Below, one piece after another: positions 45,206 to 58,013 of a DNA stretch of 64,000 bases (positions are counted from its first letter, which is position 1; every line of letters begins with the position of its first letter). The DNA comes from Cryptomeria japonica (Eukaryota; Streptophyta; Pinopsida; Cupressales; Cupressaceae): contig NC_081411.1 of assembly GCF_030272615.1 (NCBI RefSeq), forward strand, positions 159,667,471-159,731,470, read 5' to 3'. The notes beneath the pieces were generated by a model. The model had not been told where the DNA came from. It saw only the letters and a program-made list of their open reading frames with translations, and made no database searches. Made by a program: the position numbers and the translations under genes.

Positions 45206-47571
45206 CTGAACTATCACGAGAGTGAATGCAAAAATTTCTAAACCCCTTCTCAATTACATATTTAGATGCACATCTAATTAAACATTAACTGATATTCAAA
45301 ATAGAATAAAATCATAACACAACAAATACATGGGAAAACCCTTTTGGGGAAAAATCCACACTCCAAACACTCATCTTAATTGGATTAATTAGCAACAACA
45401 ACAGTTACAATACAATTTTAGAGCTATGCTCTTTAGGAGACTTCACACTATTATAGGATTCAAGACTAATTCTGGAAGCATAACGATGTCTCTCAAAATC
45501 TTCAACCTCTCATCAATAATAAGCCAAGGCATCACATATTTATAAATCTCAACACAAAGTAGTAGGCGTCTATGGTTTCCAAAACCAACTTCAAATCCTA
45601 AGAGGTAAGTTTGTGTCATAAATAATATAAATATTGTCGTGCCTGTGAAGTGTGATACCTGCAGGTGCAACACAAATACTCAATAGATCATTACAAGCAT
45701 GGTTAGAAAATTTAAAACATAGAAAGATAAAACCATGGCAAAGCGATCTATCGCCTCCTAAGAGATGCGAGTGTGGATTTTCTCTCAAATATGGATAAGC
45801 AAATTCCAGTGACTTGACTACACCTAGATGGAGGATTTGAAATGATAATGATGCATTTAAACTAGAAAAGAGAATTATTAAGCTACATGATTCAACAATT
45901 ATGCTAGAAAATGATCAAATAAAGCTAGATCTAAGATGCAATTGCCTATAATAACAATGCTCAAATGATATGCTAAGAGATATTGTGCCTATAGTAACAA
46001 TGCATAAAATGTAAATGAGATGGGATAATTATTGCTCCAAATGGGGGATATTTATAGGATTTCCAAGGCCAAGGGTGAGGTGGCAGGAATCAACGGTTAA
46101 GATTGAGTCTGAAGATATCAATGGTGAAATTGGAGGAGGTTGGAAAAGAGGCTGGAGGAAAGGGGACATTTGTCATCTCAATGGTGACAAGTGACAACGG
46201 GCTTCCAAGAGAGGGTACATGTGGCCCAAGAATGCCATGTGTCTCAAGGGGAGAGTATCCACACCATAGGAGGTTAGCATAAGGAGGTTAGGATGTGCAA
46301 GCTAAGATAGGTTTAATTAAACCCAGGGTTTGATGGAATGGGTTAGGTTTATAAGTGGTTAGGTTAGATGGTTAGAAGTTAGGAGGAATGTGGGTAATTT
46401 GAATTTAAAAATCCAAATAATAGGAAAAGACTAATTAACTTTCAACAACTCATAAATTGATTTGTTTTAATTAATTAGGGATTAGAAGAATTAATTGAAG
46501 ATGGGGGAAATATTAATTAATTTGAATTAATTAATCAAAGGGGATTATTGAATTTGAACCTATTAAATAAATCCTTAGATTTATTAATAAGTAGATGAGT
46601 GGAAGAATTTAATCAAATTGCTAATGAATTCAATTAAATTGGGGAGGGGGATTAATTAAATAATTGCTTATTTAATTAACTATCTTCAGACCATTTTTAG
46701 GTGTATACAATTACCATTATCATGACATGTTGCACATAGAAACCTTCCAAACCACTAACACATATCTCATCCAAAATAATTATCTTTCCCAAGTTCAACG
46801 TAGAAACTCTCATAATGAAGAATAGGCATTTTCCTTACCTCACACCACTTCTCAAAAGTGAACTCTACCATAAATATTAAATGCTCAAATAAAACTCCAA
46901 TAAATAATTCTAATTTACAAGCCAAGACTCTTTAGTCTGTTGGCATGATTGGCATAACTGATACATATGAGTTGATGACTGTATCGGTAGAAGCATGATG
47001 ATGACATGATTAGTTATTTGTGTTTTCATTGATGGTGACCTATATCAATTAATGTTTGATGATGGTTACAGATGAAATTTGATGTCTAAATTGTTTGATA
47101 AGTAATTTTATCTAGGATTTAGAATTTGTAAGTTTGATAGGGTTTACCGGCAGGACTAAGAATTAGGACTTCAACTGATAAAAGAAAATATTTTGATGGA
47201 ATCGGTAAATCAGTGATGGCAAGAGACTTGTGGTTTGAGACATAAGCTTTTATGATTGATTTGTGTATGTGATCGGAACCGCATCCTATGTTGATTACCG
47301 GAAGGCATGTTTTGAATTTATGATGGAGTTGTGCTAGGGTTTTAAGACCGATGATGAATTCACTCAACTGGTAATGAGTTTTGATATGATGGTGATTGGT
47401 GGTGAATATACATGAAGGAGATAACATGACACAACCCGCGTGAATAATTTGAATTGTGTTTTGGTGCAGAAGATGGTAGAATTTCTCGGGAATGTGCAAA
47501 GTGCTTAACGAAATGTTCTGAGAGTTTGACTTCTATATAGATCGAATTTTTGTGATGGGTTATGAATAATC
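45206..47571. other. Unassigned repeat region, copy A
   Basis: The block ACATGGGAAAACCC...GGGGAAAAATCCACA (45,328-45,360) resembles, on the minus strand, the conserved motif of plant Copia LTRs, so part of this may be an LTR. Runs of TTAATTAA-rich sequence lie at 46,430-46,690. No coding region is supported. It repeats at 59,192-61,553. Confidence 0.4.
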
Positions 47572-48780
47572 TGTTAGGAAGTTCAGATAACTAAAAGAAA
47601 ACTGAGAGGGGGGTGAATAAGTTGTCATAGATTACAGGAAACATTAGCAATTTAAACTTTAATACCAGAACCAAAAAAATTAATACTAGAATAGCAGATA
47701 AACCAATTAAGCATAAAAAATAATCATAGAATAAAATCCATCCACATAACACCAAGATTTGTACGCGAAAAACCCAGTAAAGGGAAAAACCATGGTGGGA
47801 AGCCTACCCACAGTCAGATAATACTTCTGTAGTAAGTATATGAATTACAATGAAGGGGCCTGCACTTGCAGGAAGGCCAACAACCTAGAGCGCACTTCTC
47901 ATCACAAAAGGAGCCTCACTAACTACATATAAATCTAGACTAAAATCTAGAGAAGTGTTGAACTGCAAAAGATAGTATCTCCTATGCCTGAGTACAATTC
48001 TGGTTAAGCTCAATACTGGAGGACTAAATCCTTTTACATAAACCCGATTCGATATCTAATGATCGACCAAATCCTTTGCTTGAATGATATTACATTATTC
48101 ACACATTACATTCCTTGACCATGACCTCTTACATTAACCATGGTGATCTACAATGAGATCTTTCATCTATTTATACAAAACCCTCAACCATAAACAATCA
48201 GGTCGGCCACCAGGCAATAAACCGATTACATAATTACAAACCATGTCATCCTTAGACCAAATAAATAATATCCAACACATAAGACATCCCAGAAACACAT
48301 TGAGAGGACCAATCCACACATTACATTAAATTCGATCCATAACCTAGATCAATCGGGACCCAATATAGGTCTGTACACTAAAGAAATGATCTCCATCTTC
48401 CAAGTCTTGAACACGATCACCAACAATATCCTGAAACTCCACCAGAAGCTACACCAACACCACTTATGCAATTAATCAAAGATCTCTATTAGAATTTCTA
48501 TCGGTGAAACCCTCGCCGAAACTAGAAACCAATCTTCTAAGAAAGAAGGATAGCATCCGATCTCCAGACCAAAACCAACAGACCAAATATGAGTATAAGT
48601 ATCATGAACAAGTCAATTCCATCATCAAACTATATCAGATCATGCCAGATCCAAGTTAACCAAAAACCACTCAACCTGTCGGGACCAGAAGGGTGCCCGT
48701 AAAGCATCCAAACAACTAGTGTTGGCATCAATGACAAAAAATCAATGCAACACATAATCAATTCTACCAAATGGCCAACA
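47572..48780 (-). repeat. 3' LTR of a minus-strand Copia element, copy A (1,209 bp)
   Basis: On the minus strand it begins TGTTGGCCATTTGG at 48,780 after the polypurine AAATGGGGAGAT and ends CCTAACA at 47,572. It is the same length as 61,554-62,762. The motif GGGAAAAACCATGGTGGG (47,782-47,799) is the shared LTR landmark. Confidence 0.88.
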
Positions 48781-49000
48781 ATCTCCCCATTTGGAATTGA
48801 TGGCAACACTAGATGTAAAAAAACATCTAAGTACCAAGAAATACCAAACAAGTCTTCCCCTGTGGAAGACAACCAACAAACTCCCACATATAGCTTTGAG
48901 TATCACTCCCCTTTTCACTTTCTTTTTCACATCAATATCACTCCCCCTTTGACATCAATGTCAGAAATATGACAAAAATATCAAAGAAAAAACTTAAGTC
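48781..49000 (-). other. Copia internal 3' end, copy A, cut by the gap
   Basis: Carries the repeated polypurine motifs (on + CACTCCCC and ACTCCCCC near 48,904-48,950) found between the pol stop and the LTR in copy B. It ends exactly at the N run. Confidence 0.75.
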
Positions 49001-49500
49001 NNNNNNNNNNNNNNNNNNNNNNNNNNNNNNNNNNNNNNNNNNNNNNNNNNNNNNNNNNNNNNNNNNNNNNNNNNNNNNNNNNNNNNNNNNNNNNNNNNNN
49101 NNNNNNNNNNNNNNNNNNNNNNNNNNNNNNNNNNNNNNNNNNNNNNNNNNNNNNNNNNNNNNNNNNNNNNNNNNNNNNNNNNNNNNNNNNNNNNNNNNNN
49201 NNNNNNNNNNNNNNNNNNNNNNNNNNNNNNNNNNNNNNNNNNNNNNNNNNNNNNNNNNNNNNNNNNNNNNNNNNNNNNNNNNNNNNNNNNNNNNNNNNNN
49301 NNNNNNNNNNNNNNNNNNNNNNNNNNNNNNNNNNNNNNNNNNNNNNNNNNNNNNNNNNNNNNNNNNNNNNNNNNNNNNNNNNNNNNNNNNNNNNNNNNNN
49401 NNNNNNNNNNNNNNNNNNNNNNNNNNNNNNNNNNNNNNNNNNNNNNNNNNNNNNNNNNNNNNNNNNNNNNNNNNNNNNNNNNNNNNNNNNNNNNNNNNNN
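49001..49500. other. Assembly gap of exactly 500 N
   Basis: The round length indicates a placeholder and not a measured gap. The sequences on its two sides overlap in content (34,433-49,000 versus 49,501-62,982). Confidence 0.98.
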
Positions 49501-49981
49501 AAATATTTGTAATGATTTATTGTAATATTTTGAAGTTGTAAGAGAAACCTTTAACAAGGTAAAAGACTCTAACAAAGTCTATAAATTGTAAAGCCTTTAA
49601 CCAGGTGCAACATTTAGAATAAGTGTTGTAAAATCCTTTAGCAAGGTAGATCTAATGATCTTGATACTCCTAACAGGGTAAGCTATCAGAAATAGCTAAA
49701 CATGTAGCTCTAACCGAGCACTCTTTATTATTGCAGTAGTGAGGTTGTGGGTGCCATCCCTATCACAGTTTTTCTCTCTAACCAAGAGTTTCTGCATAAC
49801 CAAAATATATGAGTTATGGAGTGAATCATGTATGATTGTTATTTATTTGTTTTAGCTTTATGTTATGTTGCAGTAGTTTTTGGTTTATGCATAATAGTTA
49901 AGATATTGTTGTTAAAAGGTTTTGAAGTACTGATTCACCCCTCCCCTCTCTGTACATTAGCTTTCCATATTGGGCCTAACA
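49501..49981 (+). repeat. Element B 5' LTR, 3' part
   Basis: Corresponds to 34,433-34,913 of element A with a few substitutions. Its upstream part is lost in the gap. Confidence 0.92.
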
Positions 49982-50043
49982 ATTGGTATTAGAGCTTGAA
50001 TCTTGGAAAAGGGTTTAACAGCCTAAAGAGAAAGATCTTATCA

Positions 50044-51396
50044 ATGGAAGGTTATAAACAATCTTAGAGAATTATGTATCTACAAGAAGAGTTGGATTGT
50101 GCTAATCAAGTGATTGCAAACATGCAGAGACAAATGCAAAAATCATTGAAAGTGAGAAGAAGATTATCTGATGATTTACAGGACTCTCAAGAGCTAGTTG
50201 AACAAATTGAAACATCATCTGAGAACAATATATCTGAAGAGACTGAAGAGATGATTGGACAACTGAAAGAAAAGAACAAAGCACTGACTGATCTACCAAA
50301 AGCAATGAAAAGAGGACATGATCATTTTAGCACACAGATGACTAAAAATCTTGATGCATTGAGGATAGTCGAGGATAAAGTAAGAGATCTAGAAAGAGAA
50401 AAAAAACAACTTGAAGCATTAGTATCTGAAAAGAATGAAGAAATCACAAGGTTGACTGGAATTCAAAGTAATCTGTCAGATCAATTAGGTTATGCACATC
50501 ATGAAGCAAATCTGAAGGATGATGAGAATCAAGCATTGAAACTTGAAGTATCAAGGTTGACCAATGAACTTGAAACAGAAAAGAAATCCAAGGAAATACT
50601 AAAAAGGAGTTATGAAGCATCAAAGATGTTGGATGAGCAACTGAATACAAGAAGACCCAACAAATATGCAGGACTCGGTTACAAAGGAAAAGACTCTACC
50701 AAGAAGGGAATTCATACAACCGAGAGAGGAGAATCATCAAAGCAAGCTAGAAATAAGAAGAATATCATAAGAAAGAAGCCTATTTGCAACTACTGTGGAA
50801 ATCAAGGTCATATTGCTAGCTTGTGCCAAATCAGAAAAGGTAAGCAACCGAATGTCACTAAGTCTAATGGTTATTGTTACAATTGCAATAAATATGGTCA
50901 CACATCTAATCAATGTAGGACAAAGACTGTTAACAATTATTAGAAGGGAAAATTCAAAGGGTTTTGTAAAAACTGCAATAGATATGGACATAGTACCGAG
51001 AAGTGTTGGTTTAAGCAAAAGAACTATATGTGGTCTGCACACTGAGCAAATGCTAGAAGTTACCGAACTCACATAGATCCTTATCGACGGTATTCTGCAG
51101 TACCATGGGATTACAATACAAGGATATGGTGTGATAATTGTGGAAGATATGGACATATAAGTGCCAACTGCTTTATAAGGTTTGGAATGAACAACCGAAG
51201 ATCATGGAGAAATCCTGGTATGGCATGTTTTCATTGTCACAAGATTGGACACTTGGCTAGAGATTGTAGAGATCAACCTAGAGGAGATATTGAAGAAATA
51301 AAAGACAAATTACAGATGATTTGGAAAAAGAAGGAAATTGTGTCAAATGAAGAAAGCACCTTACCTACTGAGTTAGGTGCACCTATTCCAAATTAA
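50044..51396 (+). pseudogene. Element B first protein: coiled coil plus five CCHC knuckles
   Basis: Same frame as 34,976-36,328. TAG at codon 8 (50065-50067), where A has CAG. CAG at codon 28, where A has TAG. Shared stops at TAG 50941-50943 and a TGA near 51,043. The fourth knuckle is complete here (CDNCGRYGHISANC). From 50,074 to 50,943 it is open for 289 codons, which shows the coiled coil and the first two knuckles without interruption. Confidence 0.8.
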
Positions 51397-51927
51397 TTGG
51401 TAAAGGTATGAAGGGACTGCTTTCTTTCAAAGGTTAAATCTTAACAGTTCCTATTTCATCCTGTACTTAATTCAAAATATGCATAATTAAAGATGCATTA
51501 GGAAATTTGGAATTTCATCAAGTCTTTTTGAGCAATAGTCAAGTCGGTAAAAATAGGAACTCTATCTAGTCAGTAAATATGGGAAGACTGGTTACTCAGT
51601 AAAAGCAAAATTTGGTTTAAGGGAATTGAGTGCATTTAATGTCTTTTGACCTAACTGCATGAAGCCCGATGAGGTACAATGAATACTTAAAGCTATTGTG
51701 CGGTCATTTTACACTTACCAAGTTTTCAAGAGAGTAGAGAAAAGCGATTCAAAGGCCATAAAACCACCTCTCGAGAAAATTCAAAGGTATTTACATCAAT
51801 CACATCGCATTATCAAGTTAGTTTACAAATATATCAAGTTGATATTATTTGCTAAGTAGAAAGCATCTATCGTTTGAAAGTCTTCAAACCCTAAGGATCT
51901 TTTGTTAGTATTTATTTGAAATCTGCA
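51397..51927 (+). other. Element B spacer between the two reading frames
   Basis: Equivalent of 36,329-36,860 in A. No frame of note. Confidence 0.4.
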
Positions 51928-54900
51928 ATGGCACCTAAGATCCAGAATCCCGTTGTTATTGAGAACATCGAAAAGTCCTCACTGAAATACTCTTTAACTC
52001 CCAAAATTGCATCTGAACCGGATGACAAAACTGCATTTTCACTCATTCCGGATAGAGTTTTATTAGTCAAGGATCTGAGATTCTTCACTAAGTTTCGAGT
52101 TGAAGAACTAGGTCATGTTGAGATCAAAGACACATATGATGAATGGTGTACCGATGGTAAAATGGATAGCAAATATGAACACATCAAAATCAAGGGATTG
52201 ACCAAAGCCCTAACCTATCCCCATGTATTCAAACCCCAGTGGGTCAAGTTTGTTCTAAGCAGAGTTCATGATGACTTCATGTGGCTAGAAGAGCAACCAT
52301 TTAAGATCACCAAGGAAATCATTCATTTGATCACCGGTTACCCTATTTATGATCATGCCCGAGCTCAGAAAATGATATCACAGAAGGAATTGATCAGTTT
52401 AACCAGAGTAGAATCTGATTGCAGAGGACTGAAACTGTACAATGTCACAGATGCAGAGCTAAAGTTTGCCATTAGAGTAATAGGTTATTGTTTCTTCCGA
52501 TCAGTAAGGGAAAATAGTGTACCCTGTGCAATAGTAGACTTAGCTTATAAAATTGTAAAGAAAGGCATGAAAATTGATTTATGTGAGGTATTGTTGAAAA
52601 ACCTATTTGAGAATCTCAATACCATAAGGAAGCCAAAGAAGAACAATTCAGCTAATACACTAAAGTTTGGATCACTATTAATATGCATGTTTTTCTATTT
52701 TGAGAAATTCTTTCCATCAATCGGTAAAGTTGTTTGGGAGCTACAGCAACCAATCACCCATCAAATCAATGACTTCATCAAGAATCTAGGTGATAATTTT
52801 AATGATATTATGGATGACTATTTCAACAAGTTCCAAGAAAAGATGCATAACAGGTACCGAATTCCACCCAAGCTAGTGGAGAAATACAAGGATGACATAT
52901 GTTTTGAAGTAGACACCGATTACTGCTATGTTAATGTTGTGGAACCGAGAAATCAATCTTTAACACCTATGGGTTATGAGATTGATTTTGACATCACACA
53001 ACAACAGATAGATGATTTTCTGACATTACCAAGGCATGCTATCGAGCTGAGGTATGGAACATATGAAGAAGTGAAGGAAAAGGTAAAAATGAGCATTGTA
53101 GTACCCAAGGCTACAAGGAAGGCAACAAAGATGATTAAGACATTAACAGAGAAATTTGGAGAAGGTTCTTCCTCCACACCTGTCAAGGGCACTATAGTAA
53201 TCACCGAAGAGGAATCTGAAGCCCAAGAGGCAGCTATAACACTAAGCACTGAATTGCCTAAGGGGAAAGTGTTGAAAAGAAAGAAACATGATACATCAAA
53301 AGTATCACCGACTCCTCCAGCAAAGCGACCTAACACAAGAGCATTTGCAGCATCACCGAGTAAGAAAATAAAGAGTGTTGCCACACCCAAGGTAACAAAA
53401 ACTTACAAGAAATCTACTCGGAGACTCATTTTGACTAAAGAGTCTAGTGACACTGAATCTGAAGATACAAGCAAATTTCAGATTGTCAAGAGCAAAAAGG
53501 TAAATGTACATAGTGTTGAAAATTTTTGTGCTAATCTAAAGTAATATGGTGGATTTGGAGCATTCAGATATGTTAAGTATGAATCCAGATTTGATGATGA
53601 AAAGAGACAAATAGAAGAAGCCATCATCTGCACACTATTGAAATTCTGATTGGTCCCATTGGAATTATCTAAGTCACTTCCAAAAGAATTATATTTGCAT
53701 ATTGACAACAGGTGGAAGTATGCCATGGACTTGGAGAAACAGATGAGAGAAAGAAGTCTAGTACATCTTTTCCCAGACATGTCGGTAGATGAGATCACCG
53801 GACATCTGAAAAATTGCCACACAAAATTCCTAGTCAAGCAAAGAGCTTTGAAATTGATGAATGGCCTTTACTTGGATGTAGAGAATGAGACCAAGGAAAA
53901 ATGGCAGGAAATATTTCACATCAAGAATGCTAGTGAACAAGCTGAAGTTGAAATAGTTGATGTCACCAAGCAAGATCCTGATATCACCAAGCAAGACCCT
54001 GCTGACACTATTCAAGTAGACGAGGATATCATGGACACCGAGGCACTTGAACAGGAAATGATTGAAGGGAATGCATATGCCAAACTAGTATCCAGTGAGT
54101 CAATTTTGGAGCAAGTTCAGCCCTATCCTCCAATCACTTAGTCTACTACAACTAAGGCCCCTCAAGATACTGAACAAGGGACAAAAGGTCTCAAATCTAC
54201 AGAAGGAGAAACTGCTTCTCAAGCCACCGGGGAACAGTCTTCACAAGCTCCTTCTAGCACTGAAAATGTTACATCTGAGACCCCAAGCACTGAAGCACCG
54301 AAGGACACAACAAAGGCTACATCAGAGGCTAAAGAAACTGACCAAAGTGTTGCCTCTACCAAGCAACCTACCGAGGGTCAACAAGCCTCACAAGCCATTG
54401 TTTTAGTTCAACCGATGAAAGGTAAAGAAAAGAAGATGAAAAAGCATAGTTTCAAATTGGATTTGTCAAAACCAATAGTGTTGCCCAATGTTGATATATC
54501 CAAATTAAAAGGGCAAGCACTCATTGAATTCGGTGAACTATGCAAAGCCAAAGCTGAATAGGAGAAACAAATGGCTATTCAAAAGAAAAATAAAGTACAA
54601 GTCAGAAGGTGAAAGAACTCTTAACTGATATGCTACTTGAAGCTACAGTAACCAAAGATGCAGTCATCCACATTCAATTGGATGAACTCCTAACCAAGAT
54701 AGAGACATCTGGAGTAGATGCATCCAAATATTTGAGCAAGTTAAAAGACAAGGAGCTCACTGCAAAAATGATTGAAGAGGTACAGAAAGCTATTGCCATT
54801 GGCAAAGTTAAACTTATCAAATTTATTGCTGAGTTGACCCCTCAACTCAAGCACATTCTTTATTTATTTCAAAAACTCTGTACATTTTCTCTATTCAGTA

Positions 54901-55313
54901 AGGATATCAATAATAAAACAGAAGTAATTGAGAAAGAGATCACTGATCTCTCTAATAAGTTGACCACTGAGCCACATTCCTTTCAAAAATTTTATACCAA
55001 GCTACAACAGCTCATGGCTCAACAATTGGAACTAAGGAATGAAGAACACAAGATAAGGATGGACATAATGACACTTCAGACATTATTCCTTCCTCATCTT
55101 TCATCCGCCCAAGAGCAGATCAACAAAGCTACCTCCCTATCCACTCAGCAAGAGGGAAGCACCTTAGATGGACTAATCTCACTGTTAGCTAACATTACAG
55201 CTCAAAATTCACTTATGGACAGTGTTAAGGATGCCCTCTTTGTCGCCCTTACCGATGCAAAGACAAAGTACAAATCCATTTTTGACCAGTTGCCATCACT
55301 GAATGGTAACTAA
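51928..55313 (+). pseudogene. Element B second protein: unknown, better preserved copy
   Basis: ATG 51928 (MAPKIQNPVVIENIEK). One frame runs to 54,558, broken by TAA 53542, TGA 53647, TAG 54139 and TAG 54559. It lacks the one-base deletion of copy A, so the E/T/S/Q-rich segment (ATGEQSSQAPSSTENVTSE and on) is legible, ending LPNVDISKLKGQALIEFGELCKAKAE. A frame change near 54,600, shared with A, leads to the C-terminal helical segment (54,609-55,313; KELLTDMLLEATVTKDAVIHIQ...). The two-protein order (coiled coil/knuckles, then this protein) replaces the usual gag-pol order. Function unknown; no enzyme motif seen. Confidence 0.72.
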
Positions 55314-55319
55314 GTTTAG

Positions 55320-55663
55320 CTGTTTGTCAAAAAGGGGAAGTGAGTATCTTATCAAAGTATACAGGGGAATGTAGTATATAGGGGGAGTATATACCGAGTA
55401 GAACAAAGTATTCAAATGCAGAGTCAATTTTGACAGAGAATAGAATAGTGAACCGAGCAGTTATCATAGAACATTGATCACCAAGCTTGCAAAATCAGAG
55501 TTTTGTACAGTATAGTGATAAGGGGAGTATATCTAAATATACTATTTCATTGACTAATGTATATGCTGTCAGTTTTGTCAAATTTTGTAAGTATATAGAT
55601 TTTTGAGCCATGACTTTGAAAGTAGTTTTGTCAAACATCTCAACTAATGTCAGAAGGGGAGAT
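55320..55663 (+). other. Element B multiple polypurine motifs
   Basis: AAAAAGGGGAAGTGAG, CAGGGGAATG, AGGGGGAGTA, TAAGGGGAGTA and the final AGAAGGGGAGAT (55,652-55,663), parallel to copy A. Confidence 0.68.
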
Positions 55664-56854
55664 TGTTACTACTTATTAAGTTGCCATTAGTTTTATATCC
55701 AAAGTCATTCTATATACTCTAGTCAGTTATCTCTACCGAAACATTCAGTCGGTATGCACAAAACAGTCGGTTAAAGAAGAAAATAGTCACAGAGCCTAGT
55801 ATACATCAAGCTGTCTACCGAGTAACATTCCATGTCTACCGAGCAACAACAATGATACACCGAGTTGATATACACCGAGTGAAATGTTTTACCAGATTCA
55901 TTGAACCTAGAAACACATGTGGAAACGTGTTACAAGATCGAGGAGCAAGAGAACCATTATCACATTGGGAAATATACTTAAGGATTGTGTATGATTTTGA
56001 GGTCATCTAACCAATGAAATATTTTGTATGGTTATTCATTCGATAAATCATGTTTGTAAGATCGAAGCAATGAATCAGATCACCGACATAAGAGATCTAT
56101 TTATACATCACGGATTAAGGATAACAGTGTGATAGAGAGAGATATATAGAGGTGTATGAAGTAAGACGTGTGTGATACATAAGAAAGCACTGAGTGTTAT
56201 GACTGTTATAGAGACACAGAAGTCACCGAGAATGATTTCAGAGAACAGTCAAAGAATAGAGTAAACAGAAGGGTTTACCGATTTATTCTATGGGTTACCG
56301 AGGTATGCTATAAGCAAGGTAATCTCATTTTGAGCACATAGAATCTGCTATAACATTTCAGATGTAAAGTTGCAAATATTTGTAATGATTTATTGTAATA
56401 TTTTGAAGTTGTAAGAGAAACCTTTAACAAGGTAAAAGACTCTAACAAAGTCTATAAATTGTAAAGCCTTTAACCAGGTGCAGCATTTAGAATAAGTGTT
56501 GTAAAATCCTTTAGCAAGGTAGATCTAACGATCTTGATACTCCTAACAGGGTAAGCTATCAGAAATAACTGAACATGTAGCTCTAACCGAGCACTCTTTA
56601 TTATTGCAGTAGTGAAGTTGTGGGTGCCATCCCCACCGCAGTTTTTCTCTCTAACCAAGAGTTTTTGCATAATCAAAATATATGAGTTATGGAGTGAATC
56701 ATGTATGATTCTTATTTATTTGTTTTAGCTTTATGTTATGTTGCAGCAGTTTTAGGTTTATGCATAATAGTAAAGATATTGTTGTTAAAAGGTTTTGAAG
56801 TATTGATTCACCCCTCCCCTCTCAGTACATTAGCTTTCCATATTGGGCCTAACA
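55664..56854 (+). repeat. Element B 3' LTR (1,191 bp), uninterrupted
   Basis: Complete LTR from TGTTACTACTT to CCTAACA. It provides the empty site (TTTTATATCC near 55,690-55,700) for the transposon found in the 3' LTR of A. Confidence 0.93.
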
Positions 56855-57972
56855 AATAGATAGAGAGAGAGAGGGTGAGAATTCTCATGCCACATCCATA
56901 GCCTACCATCCAACATTGGATCCAATAATTGGTCTATCATCCATATTGATATCACCAACAATAACATATGTGAATGTTTTAGAGGCCACCATTACAAATA
57001 TACCCTTTAAAAGAAAAGGAAAGGTTTGAAAAAGGTGAAAGAAAAAATATGTGCATGCAATGTTGAGTGGAGTGAATTTTAGGGATATAATTATAGTAAT
57101 GTTGTCTTTTATTGCATAGAAATTGTGATTTTTCATTTATTTAGTAGACAATTTATAAGTTAATGTTAACATGAGATTAGAGACAAATTTTTGAATTAAA
57201 AATATATTAGGTATGGTTTCTTATAATATTTGGGTTTAAAATTTTTGTTTCTCTTTAATTTTCCTATTAGCTAGACCTTAGGGAAAACCCCACTTTTCCT
57301 TGTAGAGCATAAGGTTAAAGCTAATTTTATTCACTCACAAGAATTACTCCACTCACAATGTTGTCTAAGCATAATCCCTATCCATCGCCTTTGTTAATAA
57401 ATTAGAAACTTTAAAAGTTATGGTATAAGTATTTAAGATTTGTGAATATATGTGTTTTAGACCAAACACATTAAAGCTATTGTCATAGATGTTTTAATTT
57501 GGCTATTATCATCACGGCCTTTGCAACATGGACATTGAAGAAAGTTTTGTAAGTATGTTCCTTTTCTAATGTATTAACTTTCTAGCCTATCAACTTACAC
57601 CTAGATAGTGGTGTCATAGTTAGGGAGAAGAGCGCATGTTGAAAATGGAAATAAAGGTTCTCCTAGTGAGATGATTTTAAACCAATTGTTTCCCTAGAGA
57701 TTAGGTGTGCTCCAAGATATACCACTTTTAGAGGAAAACCATAGTTTTATATTATGAAACTAGTTTTACAACCATTACAACATTTCTATTATTGGTCCTT
57801 CAAGAACACATTCAACCTATTTGCTAATAGTGTTTTCTTATTGTCTTTTGATAAAGAGTTTATTTTATAGTAAAATAATATACAATTATAAGGCATTCAT
57901 TTTCTACCATTCATGATAGGATTCTTTAGGCATGGATTCTTACTTTCATGATGATCATTCTAGAGGTACTCT

Positions 57973-58013
<41 letters not shown>

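Larger units (their letters stand above)
49501..56854 (+). mobile_element. Element B: second copy of the pol-less LTR element, 5' truncated by the gap
   Basis: Begins inside the 5' LTR at the point that corresponds to 34,433 of element A. Primer binding site at 49,983-49,995, both proteins present, polypurine tract before 55,664, 3' LTR to 56,854, then AATAG as in A. Its 3' LTR lacks the inverted-repeat transposon. Similarity to A extends through the flanks, so this is not an independent insertion: it is a duplicate of the locus or the other haplotype. Confidence 0.92.

Noticed and set aside
47119-47499. 126-codon minus-strand frame, also at 61,101-61,481
   Set aside because: It is preserved in both blocks only because they are near-identical copies. 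Its composition and lack of any motif give no support for a gene.
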